From a bacterium (GTDB taxonomy: Bacteria > Electryoneota > RPQS01): a stretch of 64,000 nt of DNA. Under the pieces are notes generated by a model. That model saw nothing but the letters and a program-made list of their open reading frames with translations, did not search any database and had not been told where the DNA came from. Location of the stretch: the NCBI GenBank assembly GCA_016721565.1, contig JADKHW010000015.1:1-64000 (forward strand). Reading direction: 5' to 3'. The position numbers were made by a program, and so were the translations under genes. Positions 40,753 to 52,037 of this stretch are shown one piece after another; position 1 is the stretch's first letter; each line of letters starts with the position of its first letter.

Positions 40753-43700
40753 TTACTTCAGAAGGACCATCTTTTGGACAGCGCTGAAGCTGCCTGCCGT
40801 CATCTTCACAAGGTACATACCCGTCGGCAGATTGTCGGCGGTGTACAGAACCGTGTGGCTTCCGGCGGCCATGACTTCATTCACCGGACGAGCCACTTCC
40901 TGACCGGCGACGTTGAAGATCGTGATCTGGACACGTGATTCATTCGGAACATCAAAGCTCAATGCCGTCGTTGCATTGAACGGATTCGGATAGTTTGCAT
41001 GCAACGCGAACTCGGTCGGCAACTCTACATTGTCATCGGCATCCAAAGCGACTTCAATGGACACGGGGATTTGCAGCGGCGAGCCCATGTCGTTGTGGGT
41101 GACCGTGATCATAGCAGTGTATTCACCTACTGGGAAACCGGAGGTTGCACCATTTACTGTGATGATTTGCGATTGGTTCGCATCCACATCGCCATCAGGC
41201 GGTTGACAGTCAACCAGTTTTGATTTGTTGTGATGGTGTAAGACACCGCGCATTGTCCGTTCGGGTTTGTGATTTCGAACGTACCAATGGAGTTCTGACC
41301 GATCAACGTGTAGATATTGAGCGATGTCAAGCTAAACGTTGCGGCAGGTTGACGCAGACTCGCGTTGCGAGTCGTCGTCCCCCCGTCATCCACGACGACG
41401 TTTTCGAAGACCTGATCACAATAACCTTGCTTGTGAACAGTAACAGTGTGCGTGCCGGGTTCGACACCAAGCGTGTAGTTACCTTGAGCATCCGTGAAAG
41501 CAATCTCGCCCGGAGCTTGCGCGGAAGTCACTTCCGCATTTGCGATCGGCGCATTACTACCGAACTCGCGCACAAGACCCGTGATCGCGCCGGACGGACC
41601 AGCCCAGAATGCAACACCTGTGTTGTTTGCCGGCTGGAACGCGCCGGCACCAGCTTGCCACAGCGAGACAGCGTCAGATCCGTCGGCGTTCTCGACACCC
41701 ACTGTTCCAATTGTTGCAGCTACGGCCTGATAGTAGAAATAGATTGATGTCGGCGGTTCGAGAATGATCTGCATCGTGTAGAGATTGGTAGGATTGGCGT
41801 ACTGCTGTACATCAACCCACGAGATAATCAGGCGACCATTTGCAGCATCATCGTACATGTACACGTCGCCTCCTGCACCCGGATTGAGGTCCATCCAGTT
41901 GAGTGCAACAGTGGCATTCGGTTCAACAGCATTGGGCATCGTGCCGCCGAGGCTGTTCGATGTACTCGTAAATGAAAGCCAGCCATTCGAACAAACAGAG
42001 AACTGCGTGTAAGTTTGTCCGTAAAATTCAAAGTCGAACGGAAGATCCATCAAACCGGAGTTAATATCATCGGCATTGACAATAATAGTACCGTTTGTGG
42101 TGATGTCAACCCACTCAAAGTCCACGGTTTCCCACGGGCTGACAATGGCGCCAACAGCGGCGTTTGACGGTCCGGAAACGTTTGGAACTTCGTCAACAGC
42201 AGTTACCGTCCACGTGTAGGGAATCTGGTTGTCAGGCGGTGTGTCAATGTACGTGGTGACGCCCGCAGCCGTGGTTCCAATTTGCGTTCCGTCACGATAG
42301 ACGCGGTAGCCCGCAAGATCAACAAGTGCTGAGCCGTCTGCATTCAACGCTGGTGCCAACCAAGCCAAAGCCATTTGGTTTGTTCCAAGCGGATTGGCAT
42401 CAAGGTTAGCGGGAGCTTCCGGAGCCATATTGCAGGTCTCAGTGACGTGTGGAGACTCGTCAGACTCTTCAGAACCATCGTAGATAGCCGTCACCCAATA
42501 AGTGTACGGAGTATTCTCGACACGGTTCAGATCGGTGTAAGTATTTACGTTTCCTGCGACCTGAGCAATCTGTCCACTGCCTTGTCGATAAACTCGATAG
42601 TTCGTGATATCATCGAGACTGCGGCCATTCTCACGCCCGATACTGCAAAGCACTTCAGGGGCGCGGCTAAACGGCGGGAACCAACGATCAAGAGGGTTTG
42701 CAAAGCCTTCATTTATTTGACTGTTTGCTTGTGCAATCAGGGCTTGCTTGTCAGACTTGCCGTCAGCAGAATTCGAGGAAACGATTGCACGTTGCGGTAT
42801 GCGCTCAGCAGCATAACCTGACGGGCTACCAACGGAAGAAAGCTCAACAGTGGTACCACGTGGATCAACCAAGAGACCACCTTCCGGCGGCGGACCACCG
42901 ACCCATGCGCGCATCATCCAGTCGTAAGACGGGAAGGCGTTCCAAACTGGCAGAGTGGCAGGCCATGTCCAATAGGCGCGTCCATCTGGTGCGCTGTTGT
43001 CAGAACCACAACCGGGACCCGTGATTCCCGGGGGGAATTGAATCACGATATAGAAGTCGCCGGGTTCGGTGAGGAACACGGAACCATCTGTTTCAGCATA
43101 CAACCAACCGGGCGTGCCGTCCGCACCAATGTCTGTCCACTCGTAGAGAGGATTGTCTAAGTCAGCTCCTTCGTTGGTCGCGTTCGGCGGGCAGAGCGCA
43201 ACCCACGGCAACGCATCTTCGCGTTCCATGTAAACGGTGGCTGCATAGAGCATCAACGGGAAGGTTGCATCTTCCGGCGGCGACATGCGCTGGCAGAAGA
43301 AGTTGTCTTCGGTGTTGGGGGATGTTACGCGGAACCAAATTTCGGAGGTGCTGTCGTCATAGAATATTTGCGTACCTTCAGAAATTCCGGGGGTAAGCCA
43401 ATTCAAAACGATGCGGTCGTCGTAATTGCCATTTGAACCAATCGAGGTGACGGGCAGTGCTCCGTAGAGCAGCGTAATCGCGCTGGTCATGTCAGATTCA
43501 ACAGGCGTGGACACATTGTTGTCACGCGCTGCAACTGCGTACTGATAGATTCCGTCAATAGTCAAAGTCTGCGTGAATTGTGAACCAGTCGGCGTGCCCT
43601 GTAGCACCCAAGTTTGCTCACCTTGCAGACGACGATACACTGGATAGACGTCTACGAGTGGATCGGTTGAGTTATCCCAGTTCAAATCAACAATGCCTGT

Positions 43701-45638
43701 TGCGTTGCTCACTGTGCCAGTCAAGTTAGTCGGAACAGGGGGATCTACACGCGTCAGCGTAATGTTAACGCCGGCTATGCCCGCTTCAGTTAGTGTAAAA
43801 GCGTTGGTATTTGTGTGATAGCCAGCCAGTGAAGCGGTAACCACACGGTTTCCAATGAGAACCTGTGGAAGTGAATACGTTCCATTTGCAAGCGGGTGCG
43901 TATTCGGGTTGCCGATTCCATTTGCAACGACAGAGACTGTAGTCATCGATCCGGCGCCGCCATCAAGCGTGATTGTGCCAGAAACTGGAGCGAAAACCGG
44001 TTCGCCAAAACCCCAAAGTGTTACATCGTCAATGTAGAATCCGGGGTACTGAACCGAGCCATCAGAACCGAAGCTGAAACGAATGATTGGCACAGTGCCA
44101 ACATATGCGCCGAGGTTTACGACAACAAATTGCCAATTACCCACTGCGTTGCCCGTCCAACCTACTTCATCGGCGACACAAGCTGAACCGGTGTAAAATG
44201 CGTCTTCATTGTAGACAGGAGTCACCGCCGTAACAACTTCCCATGTGGCACCGCCGTCAGTGCTGACTTTGATGTTCATTCCATCAAAGAAGCTTTCCGA
44301 CTGATTCCACATCCAAAATTCCAGCGTTGCAGCATCGGAGCCAACCGTCAATTCCTGGTTAATATCGAGGTTGTAGCAGGCCATGTTGTCATAGTTGGCC
44401 GCCAGCAGCGTTCCCCAGCAATGCGTGCCGCTGTGAGCACTAGCTGGGCCAACACCCGATGGAGTTCCCCATTCCCAACCCGCATCAGCAATCAAGTCGC
44501 CGTTGTCGGTTTCAAAATCGGAGAAATAGGACGGATTGCCGACTATTGCGGTTACAGACACTGCTGCGCTAAAATAGGCACCCTCTGCTGCACGGAGATT
44601 GAAGGTATAGTTGCCGGACTGCAGACCTGTTGCATTAAACGTTTCAACACCGGCGTTTGCTGTACCCAAGAGCGTCCCAGTACCAGCAGGGCCTTGCCAA
44701 ATTTGAATTCCATCAGGAGTCAACGGATTGCCGTTAGTGTCTTGCGTTGGGTCATCCCATGTGAAGACCACATTTGAAGCTCCAGGAGTGCCAACGACGT
44801 TCGTCGGCGGATTTGGTACTCCGTCAGGCTGATTAATCAATATTGAATACTCGCTGACGGGCAAAGTTCCAGCACCATCAAAGCACACTTGCAGTGCTTG
44901 TGTACCGCCAGCATTCTCTATTCCCACAGTACAAGTTCCGTTATTGTACGTTCCGCCTGATGCAACCAACTGATAGTTATAGCGAATGTTGCCGTTCGCG
45001 TAGAGAACAATCTGATAGGTGTAAAGTTCTGTCGTGGATCCGATGTGAGGTACATTGATCCAGCTCATGATGAAGCGCTGATTCGCTACGTCAGAGAAGT
45101 AAAAGAACTGACCACCAGTAGGAGGATACATGTCGTCCCAGAAGCAATACACTGCGTTGTTCGGTTCAACGGTGCTCGGAATAGCGCCTTCGAAGTATGC
45201 CGCAGATGTTGACGTGAACGATGCCCAACCGTTCGAGCACATACGAACGCTCGTGTACGTTTGATCATAGAACGAAAACGAGAAGCCTAGGTCAAACGGT
45301 CCTACGTTCTGGTCATCAGAAGTGATTCCGGCCGGTGTGCCAGTGCCAGAAATGTCAATCCACTCAAAGTCAGTTTCTTCCCACTGATAGTCATCCAAAT
45401 TGTGTCCCGGGCGGCGCGGACTCTCTGCGGATGTGGGGGCATCAAATATGCTGCTGCCAAACTGTACGTTGGCTTCTTTCGCGAGTTCTACATCGTGTCC
45501 GCTCAGCTGTTCGCCTCGTGACACCATGTCTTTTAGTCGAACAATGTCCGCCTCTGTTACGGCAAATGCCGTTGCGGAGATTGCCATTAGCGCTGCACAC
45601 GCCAATAGCCCCTTCCAAAAATTATTGCGGTTTCCCAT
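40753..45638 (-). CDS. Giant T9SS-sorted multidomain surface protein (frameshift)
   Basis: About 1,625 residues when restored. ATG at 45638 with GGAG upstream and a signal peptide (MGNRNNFWKGLLACAALMAISATAFA). The order is: a CSNGW-type beta module (RMCSNGWASFTSTSA), fibronectin-III, MAM-like (YPGFYIDDVTLW), a carboxypeptidase-regulatory-like domain, more fibronectin-III domains, a second CSNGW module, a second regulatory-like domain (VEPGTHTVTVHKQGYCDQVF), a BACON-like domain and the T9SS domain (NYPNPFNATTALSFDV, ending QKMVLLK). One base is missing near 41200, in the BACON-like domain (NQNWLTVN, then PPDGDVDANQSQ). No enzyme domain is seen; adhesion or glycan binding is an inference. The terminator shared with ppx follows. 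Confidence 0.85.
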
Positions 45639-46037
45639 TCTTTTGCTCCTTACTGCTTAGCGTAGCTTACAAGGCAATTTTTATAAATTACCGGAATCGT
45701 ATAAGATTGTCAATGAATCACAACTTGAAATTGAGATTGTGGTGTCATCGAGCTTTCCAGATAATTCACCCCAACCGACTGCCTGTGACGAGATCGCCTT
45801 TGAATAAAGCACGTTAATTGCTGTATTTTATATATATAAAATTTGATGTTATGAATGTATATGGACAATTGTTGTAAGATTTTGACGTATTTTCTTTAGG
45901 ATTAAATTTATTTTGTTGTTGTGAAATACAAAAAGAGGCTTATCTGTGTTGATCAGCTTCTACATACTGTGCTCCAACAGACAAAGGCCCCGCATAAATG
46001 CAGGGCCTTTGAGCAGAGAATCTCGGTGCAGAAATTA
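45639..46037. other. Intergenic region with terminator
   Basis: AT-rich spacer between two minus-strand genes. It holds a bidirectional hairpin at 45983-46010, listed separately, and the likely promoter of the giant T9SS gene. I see no gene here. Confidence 0.4.
45983..46010 (-). terminator. Terminator downstream of haloperoxidase-like gene 1
   Basis: AAAGGCCC pairs with GGGCCTTT, with an inner GCAT/ATGC pair and one mismatch. It lies 28 bases past the stop at 46038. Confidence 0.7.
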
Positions 46038-47402
46038 TTACGAATTCGCGCGGAACTGGAGCGCCTTGACGGCTTCGCCGATGCACTCGCCTTGCGTGAC
46101 ACCGACTTCACAAGCCGTGCGGAAATGGATTCCGCCGTAGAGACGAGACATCGCGGCTTCGTTTGCCGCGTCTTCAAACGAGTTGAAAGTGCGTGCCGGA
46201 TACTGCGAGTTTGCAGTAGTATCCGTAAAGGTCACGTTGCCGAAGAAGTCTTCGAGAACTTTGTACGCGGCACCGCTCTGGGTGGAGTGACCGCTGGTGC
46301 ATTCGGGGAACGGCGGAGTCGTGATAGGAGGAAGCCATGCGTCAGCACCAGGAACGAGATTGCGAATCGCGGTAATTGGACGGAGATAGTTCATATCATA
46401 CTTGGCCTTCCAGCATGAAATGAACGCGTCATTCACAGCAAGACCAATCTTGCAGTAAATCTCAGCGGCTTCTGCGAGATTGGCATCTTGATCATTCAAA
46501 ACGATGTTTGCAATATTGAGCCAATGTCCCGGAGGAGTCGGCGTTCCGCTGCCATCTGCCCAGAAGCGTGCGATCGCACGTTGTTCTGCGTCAGCGGCTT
46601 GAACAGTATTGTAAACTTCCATCATTTCAATATAGAAAGCTGATGATGGATCAGTTGAATACGCTGGCGGCGCTGCAGGATAACACTGAGTTTCAACATT
46701 TTCGAGCACAAATGGACGCTGTCTGCCCCAACACGGCTCCAACGGTTGTGCCGCGGGGTTTGCGCCAGGAGCAGGTTCCCACATACCGGGGCCAGTATGA
46801 TCTTGCCAATGATACTCCGAACAATTGTGATTCGTTGCATAACCGTCTTGATCGGCGCACACGCGAATGATGCTGGCCACGAGTTGACCGTAGGCTTCAG
46901 AGCGTGCCAGAACGGTTGGATCAATCGTCGCGGCATACCCGTCGTGCATCGCGCTAAATGCGTTCGTCGCGATAGCTTTGACCTCATCAGTTGCGTCAGA
47001 GAACAAGTACATAATCATGTCGTACGATCCCTTGTTCACAGCGGACGGCCAATGGTACTCGAGATTTGGATCGGTGGCGGGTACTTCTGGCATACCGTTG
47101 ATTTGTCCGTAGAGCGAAATATGCTGCGGCATACCATTCACAACTGCTTCATACATGACTTGGCCAAGATATCCATACGCACGCGCGGCACGTGGCGGAG
47201 ACATGCTGGCATTCTTCACCATCAAACGGGTGGCCTGCACCCAGCAATTGGCAATGTCATCTGGATAATCCGCTGTCTTCGAATACGTCGGTTGCGGATT
47301 ATCGTCGTCATCATCCTTATCGCAGCCCACGAATATCGCTACTGCAACCATCATTGTGCTCAACACAATCCAACGGGCCACTCCTGTTCTCAGTCTTTTC
47401 AT
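46038..47402 (-). CDS. Vanadium-dependent haloperoxidase-like lipoprotein, paralogue 1
   Basis: A 454-residue exported lipoprotein (lipobox IFVGCDKD at about residue 26, followed by an acidic linker). The phosphatase/haloperoxidase core shows K-x6-RP (CWKAKYDMNYLRPI), a T-SGHS version of P-SGH (ECTSGHSTQSGAA) and SRLYGGIH. After that His the usual Asp four residues on is Ala (HFRTA), so activity is uncertain. ATG at 47402 with GGGGAG. A second copy lies directly upstream on the same strand, 124 bases away; both end in FRANS. Confidence 0.85.
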   Translation of the reverse strand: MKRLRTGVARWIVLSTMMVAVAIFVGCDKDDDDDNPQPTYSKTADYPDDIANCWVQATRLMVKNASMSPPRAARAYGYLGQVMYEAVVNGMPQHISLYGQINGMPEVPATDPNLEYHWPSAVNKGSYDMIMYLFSDATDEVKAIATNAFSAMHDGYAATIDPTVLARSEAYGQLVASIIRVCADQDGYATNHNCSEYHWQDHTGPGMWEPAPGANPAAQPLEPCWGRQRPFVLENVETQCYPAAPPAYSTDPSSAFYIEMMEVYNTVQAADAEQRAIARFWADGSGTPTPPGHWLNIANIVLNDQDANLAEAAEIYCKIGLAVNDAFISCWKAKYDMNYLRPITAIRNLVPGADAWLPPITTPPFPECTSGHSTQSGAAYKVLEDFFGNVTFTDTTANSQYPARTFNSFEDAANEAAMSRLYGGIHFRTACEVGVTQGECIGEAVKALQFRANS

Positions 47403-47476
47403 CTGGTTCTCCCCAGTCTTTGATTTTGGGTAACTAAATCTATGCGCGAGATTTCAAACAACAAATAGACTCCAAA

Positions 47477-47508
47477 GAAGAGCAGGCCGCATTAACGGCC
47501 TGCTCTTC
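47477..47508 (-). terminator. Terminator between the two haloperoxidase-like genes
   Basis: A 13-bp stem (47477-47489 with 47496-47508). It follows the stop at 47527 on the minus strand. Confidence 0.8.
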
Positions 47509-47526
47509 GAGCAGTAAGTCTACAAA

Positions 47527-48897
47527 CTAAGAATTCGCGCGAAATGTTAGCGCGTTTACTTGATCTCCAACACAACGGCCTGAAGTTAATCCACCCTGGT
47601 TTCCAAAGGTGTAGTGAATCCCACCGAGCAATCGTGAAAGTGCCGCCTCTTCCGCTGCCTCTTGCAACGTTGAATAGTGCCACACACCGAATCCGCGATC
47701 TTCATGCGTGTCGTCATCAAACTCACACGAGGTACCCATCATTCCTTCGAGTGCGCGCGATACTGCTCCCGATCCACTTGAGTGGCCTGACGTGTATTCA
47801 GGGAATGGGGGCGTTGCCCATGAAGGATTCCAACTCGGGTCGATATACGCCTGAACGTATGAAACTGGGCGAATCAAACAGTACTGGTATTTTGCCTTCC
47901 AGCACTGAATAAACGCATCATGAACTGCAATTGCAGCTCGCGCATAGCACTCCGCGGCTTCTGCAAGATTCATGTCATATTGTTCGCAGAGGTCGCCAGC
48001 GATCGCATACCAGTGTCCGGCTGGCGCTCCGGTAACCCCAGGCACATCTGCCCAGAAAGCTGCGATCGCGCTATCTTGAGCTGTTTCCTCGTGCTGCGTT
48101 GTCATGACTTCATAGGCCGCCTGGTACATTTCTGAAGTGGGATCAGTTGACCACGTTGGCGGTGGAGGCGGATCACACTCCATTTCGGCACCGGTTCGTC
48201 CTACGACAAACGTGCGCAGGGACCCCCAACAAGGCTCATGCGGCGGCGCGAACCCGGGAGGTGTTGGTATCCAGTATTGGGGGCCAGTCGGCATTTGAAA
48301 AGTGCAAGCTGCTCCGCGCGTATTTGCAAATCCGTCTGTTGAACTCCATGTGACCAGTTCCGCTGCAATAGCCGCGCCGAAGTCTTCCGAAGTGTGAAAT
48401 ACTTCGTGTTCGACTGTCGCCTCGAAAATCGTGTTCCAATAAGCCTTGAAGGCGGAGATCGAATCACGTGACGCTTGCGAACTTCCGGAGAATAAGTTCT
48501 CCATCATACCGGCTACTGTCGCATTTAAGACAGTCGGCCAATGATACTCGTGAGATGACGAGGCTTGCGGCAACATTGGAAGATCAATCAACTGACCGCC
48601 CATCGACACGAGATCTTCATCTCCTTGAACAACCCCTTCATAGATCGCTACTCCCAGGTATCCGTAAACTCGCGATGCTGGGCACGGCCCAATGGACTCT
48701 GCCTTGACCATGCGGTAACAGAAATCTGACCAACTCCGTGCAACTTCTGCCGAATACGTTGAGGCCGGCGCGGAGACAGGTCCACTCGGTTGCGAATCGT
48801 CACTATCGTCTTTATCGCAACTAACGAACAAAACTGCAACGACGGCCAATGCGCCGAGAACAAGCCAGCGCGTAGCGCGTGTCTTCCAACTTCTCAT
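47527..48897 (-). CDS. Vanadium-dependent haloperoxidase-like lipoprotein, paralogue 2
   Basis: A 456-residue lipoprotein (lipobox LFVSCDKD). Motifs KYQYCLIRP, PEYTSGHSSGSGAV and SRLLGGIHYTFGN align with paralogue 1. As there, the Asp expected four residues after the last His is missing (HYTFG). ATG at 48897 with GGGGAGAAACAG, nearly the same leader as paralogue 1, which suggests gene duplication. Confidence 0.85.
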   Translation of the reverse strand: MRSWKTRATRWLVLGALAVVAVLFVSCDKDDSDDSQPSGPVSAPASTYSAEVARSWSDFCYRMVKAESIGPCPASRVYGYLGVAIYEGVVQGDEDLVSMGGQLIDLPMLPQASSSHEYHWPTVLNATVAGMMENLFSGSSQASRDSISAFKAYWNTIFEATVEHEVFHTSEDFGAAIAAELVTWSSTDGFANTRGAACTFQMPTGPQYWIPTPPGFAPPHEPCWGSLRTFVVGRTGAEMECDPPPPPTWSTDPTSEMYQAAYEVMTTQHEETAQDSAIAAFWADVPGVTGAPAGHWYAIAGDLCEQYDMNLAEAAECYARAAIAVHDAFIQCWKAKYQYCLIRPVSYVQAYIDPSWNPSWATPPFPEYTSGHSSGSGAVSRALEGMMGTSCEFDDDTHEDRGFGVWHYSTLQEAAEEAALSRLLGGIHYTFGNQGGLTSGRCVGDQVNALTFRANS

Positions 48898-48972
48898 CTG
48901 TTTCTCCCCAGACTTTGTTTTCTGTTTTGGTGAGGTACTCGTGGCGCGAGACTCACCTACTATTGATTGGTG

Positions 48973-49503
48973 CTACTTCTTTTGTTTCTCCGAATCGGTT
49001 TCCCAACCTTCGGGGCCAGTGAGCGGCGTGCGAAAGCCGGTGACATCAAGTAAATCAACTTTGATGCCAACATTTTCTAAGACTTTGCGGCTTCTCTCCT
49101 CACCGGGATAGCTTCCGAAAACCTTAACGTGCTTTATGCCCGAATTGGCGATCATACGGGCGCAAATCGGGCATGGAAAGACAGTTACATAAATATCCGC
49201 GCCTTCAACGGAGACGCCGTTGCGGGCGCATTGCAAGAGTGCATTCTGCTCTGCATGCAAACAGATGCAGAGTTCCAACCGCTCACCGGACTTGATGCCT
49301 TCAATTTCGCGCTCACAGCCGCCCAATTCTTCCGGGTGCGGGTGACCTGCGGGCGGACCATTGTAGCCGGATGCCAGAATCTGATTGTTGCGAACAATCA
49401 TTGCTCCTACCGCACGACGCAAACAGGCTGACCTCATCGACACGAGATGAACGAGGTTGTAGAAGTACTCATCCCAAGAGATGCGGTCGGTTTTGGTTTT
49501 CAT
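48973..49503 (-). CDS. Deoxycytidylate deaminase family (ComEB-like)
   Basis: A 176-residue zinc deaminase. Zinc and catalysis motifs: CLHAEQNALLQ (His-Ala-Glu) and PCPICARMIANSG (PCxxC). The insertion GYNGPPAGHPHPEELGGCERE is typical of dCMP deaminases, which make dUMP for thymidylate. ATG at 49503. Downstream member of a minus-strand run behind two glycosyltransferases; it begins 17 bases after the GT2 stop, so it may be co-transcribed. Confidence 0.88.
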   Translation of the reverse strand: MKTKTDRISWDEYFYNLVHLVSMRSACLRRAVGAMIVRNNQILASGYNGPPAGHPHPEELGGCEREIEGIKSGERLELCICLHAEQNALLQCARNGVSVEGADIYVTVFPCPICARMIANSGIKHVKVFGSYPGEERSRKVLENVGIKVDLLDVTGFRTPLTGPEGWETDSEKQKK

Positions 49504-49519
49504 GATTTAGTACAAGACG

Positions 49520-50707
49520 TTATCGGGCTGATCGTTCCCAGACTGAACTTGCGGATCCTTGGATAAACTTAACACCGCCAATCAAGAATGCGAACATGAT
49601 TGCGACAAAGCTAAACAATTGATAGAAGAACGGCAAGCGAATTCCCACCAAAGCACCTAAGCCGCCCAATGCAGCAACTCCATAGCCAAGCAATTGCATG
49701 CTGAGCAATGCTCTGTAGATTTCACTGTTGATGGCTATGATCGCGTTTGTAGCGAGCGCAGATAACATCAACAAGGGAAAGAACCAGTGTATTACTTTGT
49801 TGCTGAAGAACGTGTACGCGATGATCGGTCTTGACGGAGAGAGAAGCTTGCGGCAAAGCGAGAGTGTCCGAAAATTTGAAACGCCAATTCGGATTCGACG
49901 ATGAAATTCCTCGCTTACGGTCTCGCCGCTGTTTTCAATCGCCACGACTGCGGGTTCATACGCGACGCGTTTGCCGAGCAGAATTGCCGGATACAGCGAA
50001 ACAATATCATCATTCATCGCAACCAGAGGCAGCGGCTGCCAGTCGCGGCGAAGCATCGCGTAGGCGGCACCCGTTAGCCCTGAAAACCCTCCCACCTCGG
50101 CTTCCCTTCGCTTGATGTCTGTCATGCGGCGGTGATATGTGTGCTCACCTTTACCTACAGCATCGGCTGATCCGCGAATTGCGATCTCTTTTGCAGCGCC
50201 GACAGCGGCAACGGACTCGTCTTGAAAGTGGCGGACGAATTGTCTCAAGTCGTTTGACGTGATCATTACGTTCGCATCTGTCAAAACGAGAATATCAGCT
50301 TGAGTTTGCGACACAAGGCTGTTTAGAATGCTTGGTTTTCCGTTGCGGCCCTCAAAGCGAATTAAGCGGACACGGGCCTCGGTAAAATCTCTTACTATTT
50401 GATCCGTTTCGTCTGTTGAGCCGTCGGATCCAATTAGAATTTCGATCTTGTCGTTCGGATAGGAAAGACCCAGTGAGTTCCTGATCTTTTCCGCAATGAC
50501 GGTGCCTTCATTGTATGCAGGCACCAACACGGCTATTGACGGAAGATAGCTCTCATCAATTGGCGGAGACTTGAAACGAGTTGGGAGAATTTTCAGCGTC
50601 AGCGGGTACAGCACATAGGTATGCAGCATCAGTCCCACAGACAGCCAAAATATCAGGATAAGCACTAACTCCGTCACGCACAACCCCGAGGTTGCCACGA
50701 CAAACAT
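49520..50707 (-). CDS. Membrane-anchored GT2 glycosyltransferase
   Basis: A 395-residue family-2 glycosyltransferase. One N-terminal helix precedes the catalytic domain (VLVPAYNEGTVIAEKI, IGSDGSTDETD, VLTDANVMI, GLTGAAYAMLRRD, AMNDDIVSLYPA) and three or more helices follow. The C-terminal catalytic region RRIRIGVSNF carries the R-rich form of QxxRW. The ATG lies at 50707. The next gene upstream is a paralogue with the same ending, SVWERSAR. Confidence 0.85.
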   Translation of the reverse strand: MFVVATSGLCVTELVLILIFWLSVGLMLHTYVLYPLTLKILPTRFKSPPIDESYLPSIAVLVPAYNEGTVIAEKIRNSLGLSYPNDKIEILIGSDGSTDETDQIVRDFTEARVRLIRFEGRNGKPSILNSLVSQTQADILVLTDANVMITSNDLRQFVRHFQDESVAAVGAAKEIAIRGSADAVGKGEHTYHRRMTDIKRREAEVGGFSGLTGAAYAMLRRDWQPLPLVAMNDDIVSLYPAILLGKRVAYEPAVVAIENSGETVSEEFHRRIRIGVSNFRTLSLCRKLLSPSRPIIAYTFFSNKVIHWFFPLLMLSALATNAIIAINSEIYRALLSMQLLGYGVAALGGLGALVGIRLPFFYQLFSFVAIMFAFLIGGVKFIQGSASSVWERSAR

Positions 50708-50825
50708 TGATGCATTGAGATCGCCCCGGTAACTGGATCAAACATGGTCAAGAACGGACACATGTAGGCTAACAGAGAGCATCAATGGATTTGTTATGGA
50801 TAATCATTTCAAAATCGGCAACCGG

Positions 50826-51977
50826 TTATCTTGCTGAGCGCTCCCAGACTGAACTGCCGTGTCCAAGAAGAAATCTAACTCCGCCGATAAGAAAGGCAAT
50901 CATCACGGTGACAAAGCTAAAAGCCTGATACAAAACCGGGATCTTAAGCCCACACGCAGCAGCGAGACCGCCGAGGGCGCTTGCAATATACAAAGTGAGC
51001 TGTGCGACGAACAACACAAAATAGAAACTGTTATGCCTTGCGAGAAGCGCGTTTGTCAGCAATGCCACGACCATTAGAACTGGAAAGAACCACAGAACTA
51101 CTTTATGACTGAAATATGTGTATGCAACGATCGGACGAAAGGGCGATAGTAGCCCGGGGCAGCACGCGACAGTCCCCCAATTCAGTATGCCCATCCTGAT
51201 ACGCCGCTTGAACTCGTCACGAACTGTATCGTCTAAGTCCTCTTTAGCTACCAAGTCCGTTTCAAACGCAACGCGTCCACCGCTCAGAATTGCAGGATAG
51301 AGTGCGACAATATCGTCATTCATCGGAACCAGCGGCAAAGGTTGCCATGCAGTTTTTCGAATTGCATATGCCGCGCCTTCAAGTCCCGAGAATCCGCCGA
51401 TCTGAGATTCTAATTGCTTGATCGTGGTGACATACCTGTGATAGGCAAGCTCACCTGTCGCGACTTTCGCGCGGCCGCGAACTGCGAACTCATTTGCTGC
51501 ACCTACTGCGGCAACGGTTTTGTCAGAGAAATGGTTGATAAAACGAAAAAAATCGCCGGTAATCACGACGTTTGCATCCGTCAGAAACAGGATGTCAGCC
51601 TGAGTCACATCGGCCAGGGCATTTATGATGCGAGGCTTTCCGTTGCGGCCCTCGAAGCGAACCAATCTTACGCGAGGATCACCTGATTCAATCACAATTT
51701 TGTCGGTATTATCCGTTGATCCATCGGATCCAACAATCACTTCAAGTTTATCAGCAGGATACTCCAGCGCAAGTGTGTTTTTCAGTTTCTCCCCAATGAC
51801 CTGTTTTTCATTGTACGCCGGAATTAGAACTGCAACAGATGGCAACGGGCCATCAAAATCAAATGGGGCGCGATAACGCCTGGGAAAGAATCTCAGTGTG
51901 AGCGGATACACAACGCAAGCGTGAAGCATCAGTCCCGCAGAGATCCAGAACAGAGTGGTTAACGCAAACTCAAGCAC
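50826..51977 (-). CDS. Membrane-anchored GT2 glycosyltransferase, paralogue
   Basis: A 383-residue paralogue of the previous protein: VLIPAYNEKQVIGEKL, VGSDGSTDNTD, FLTDANVVI, GLEGAAYAIRKTAWQ, PMNDDIVALYPAIL and RRIRMGILNW. GTG start at 51977. The gap of 118 bases to the downstream copy holds no gene. Both are likely to add sugars to a lipid-linked or surface glycan, but no other glycan genes are in the run, so the substrate is unknown. Confidence 0.85.
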   Translation of the reverse strand: MLEFALTTLFWISAGLMLHACVVYPLTLRFFPRRYRAPFDFDGPLPSVAVLIPAYNEKQVIGEKLKNTLALEYPADKLEVIVGSDGSTDNTDKIVIESGDPRVRLVRFEGRNGKPRIINALADVTQADILFLTDANVVITGDFFRFINHFSDKTVAAVGAANEFAVRGRAKVATGELAYHRYVTTIKQLESQIGGFSGLEGAAYAIRKTAWQPLPLVPMNDDIVALYPAILSGGRVAFETDLVAKEDLDDTVRDEFKRRIRMGILNWGTVACCPGLLSPFRPIVAYTYFSHKVVLWFFPVLMVVALLTNALLARHNSFYFVLFVAQLTLYIASALGGLAAACGLKIPVLYQAFSFVTVMIAFLIGGVRFLLGHGSSVWERSAR

Positions 51978-52037
51978 TTGCCGCTCTAATTCGCTTTGAG
52001 TCGCTTAGCGACGTCCAAGCAGCGCGAGACAGTTTTC

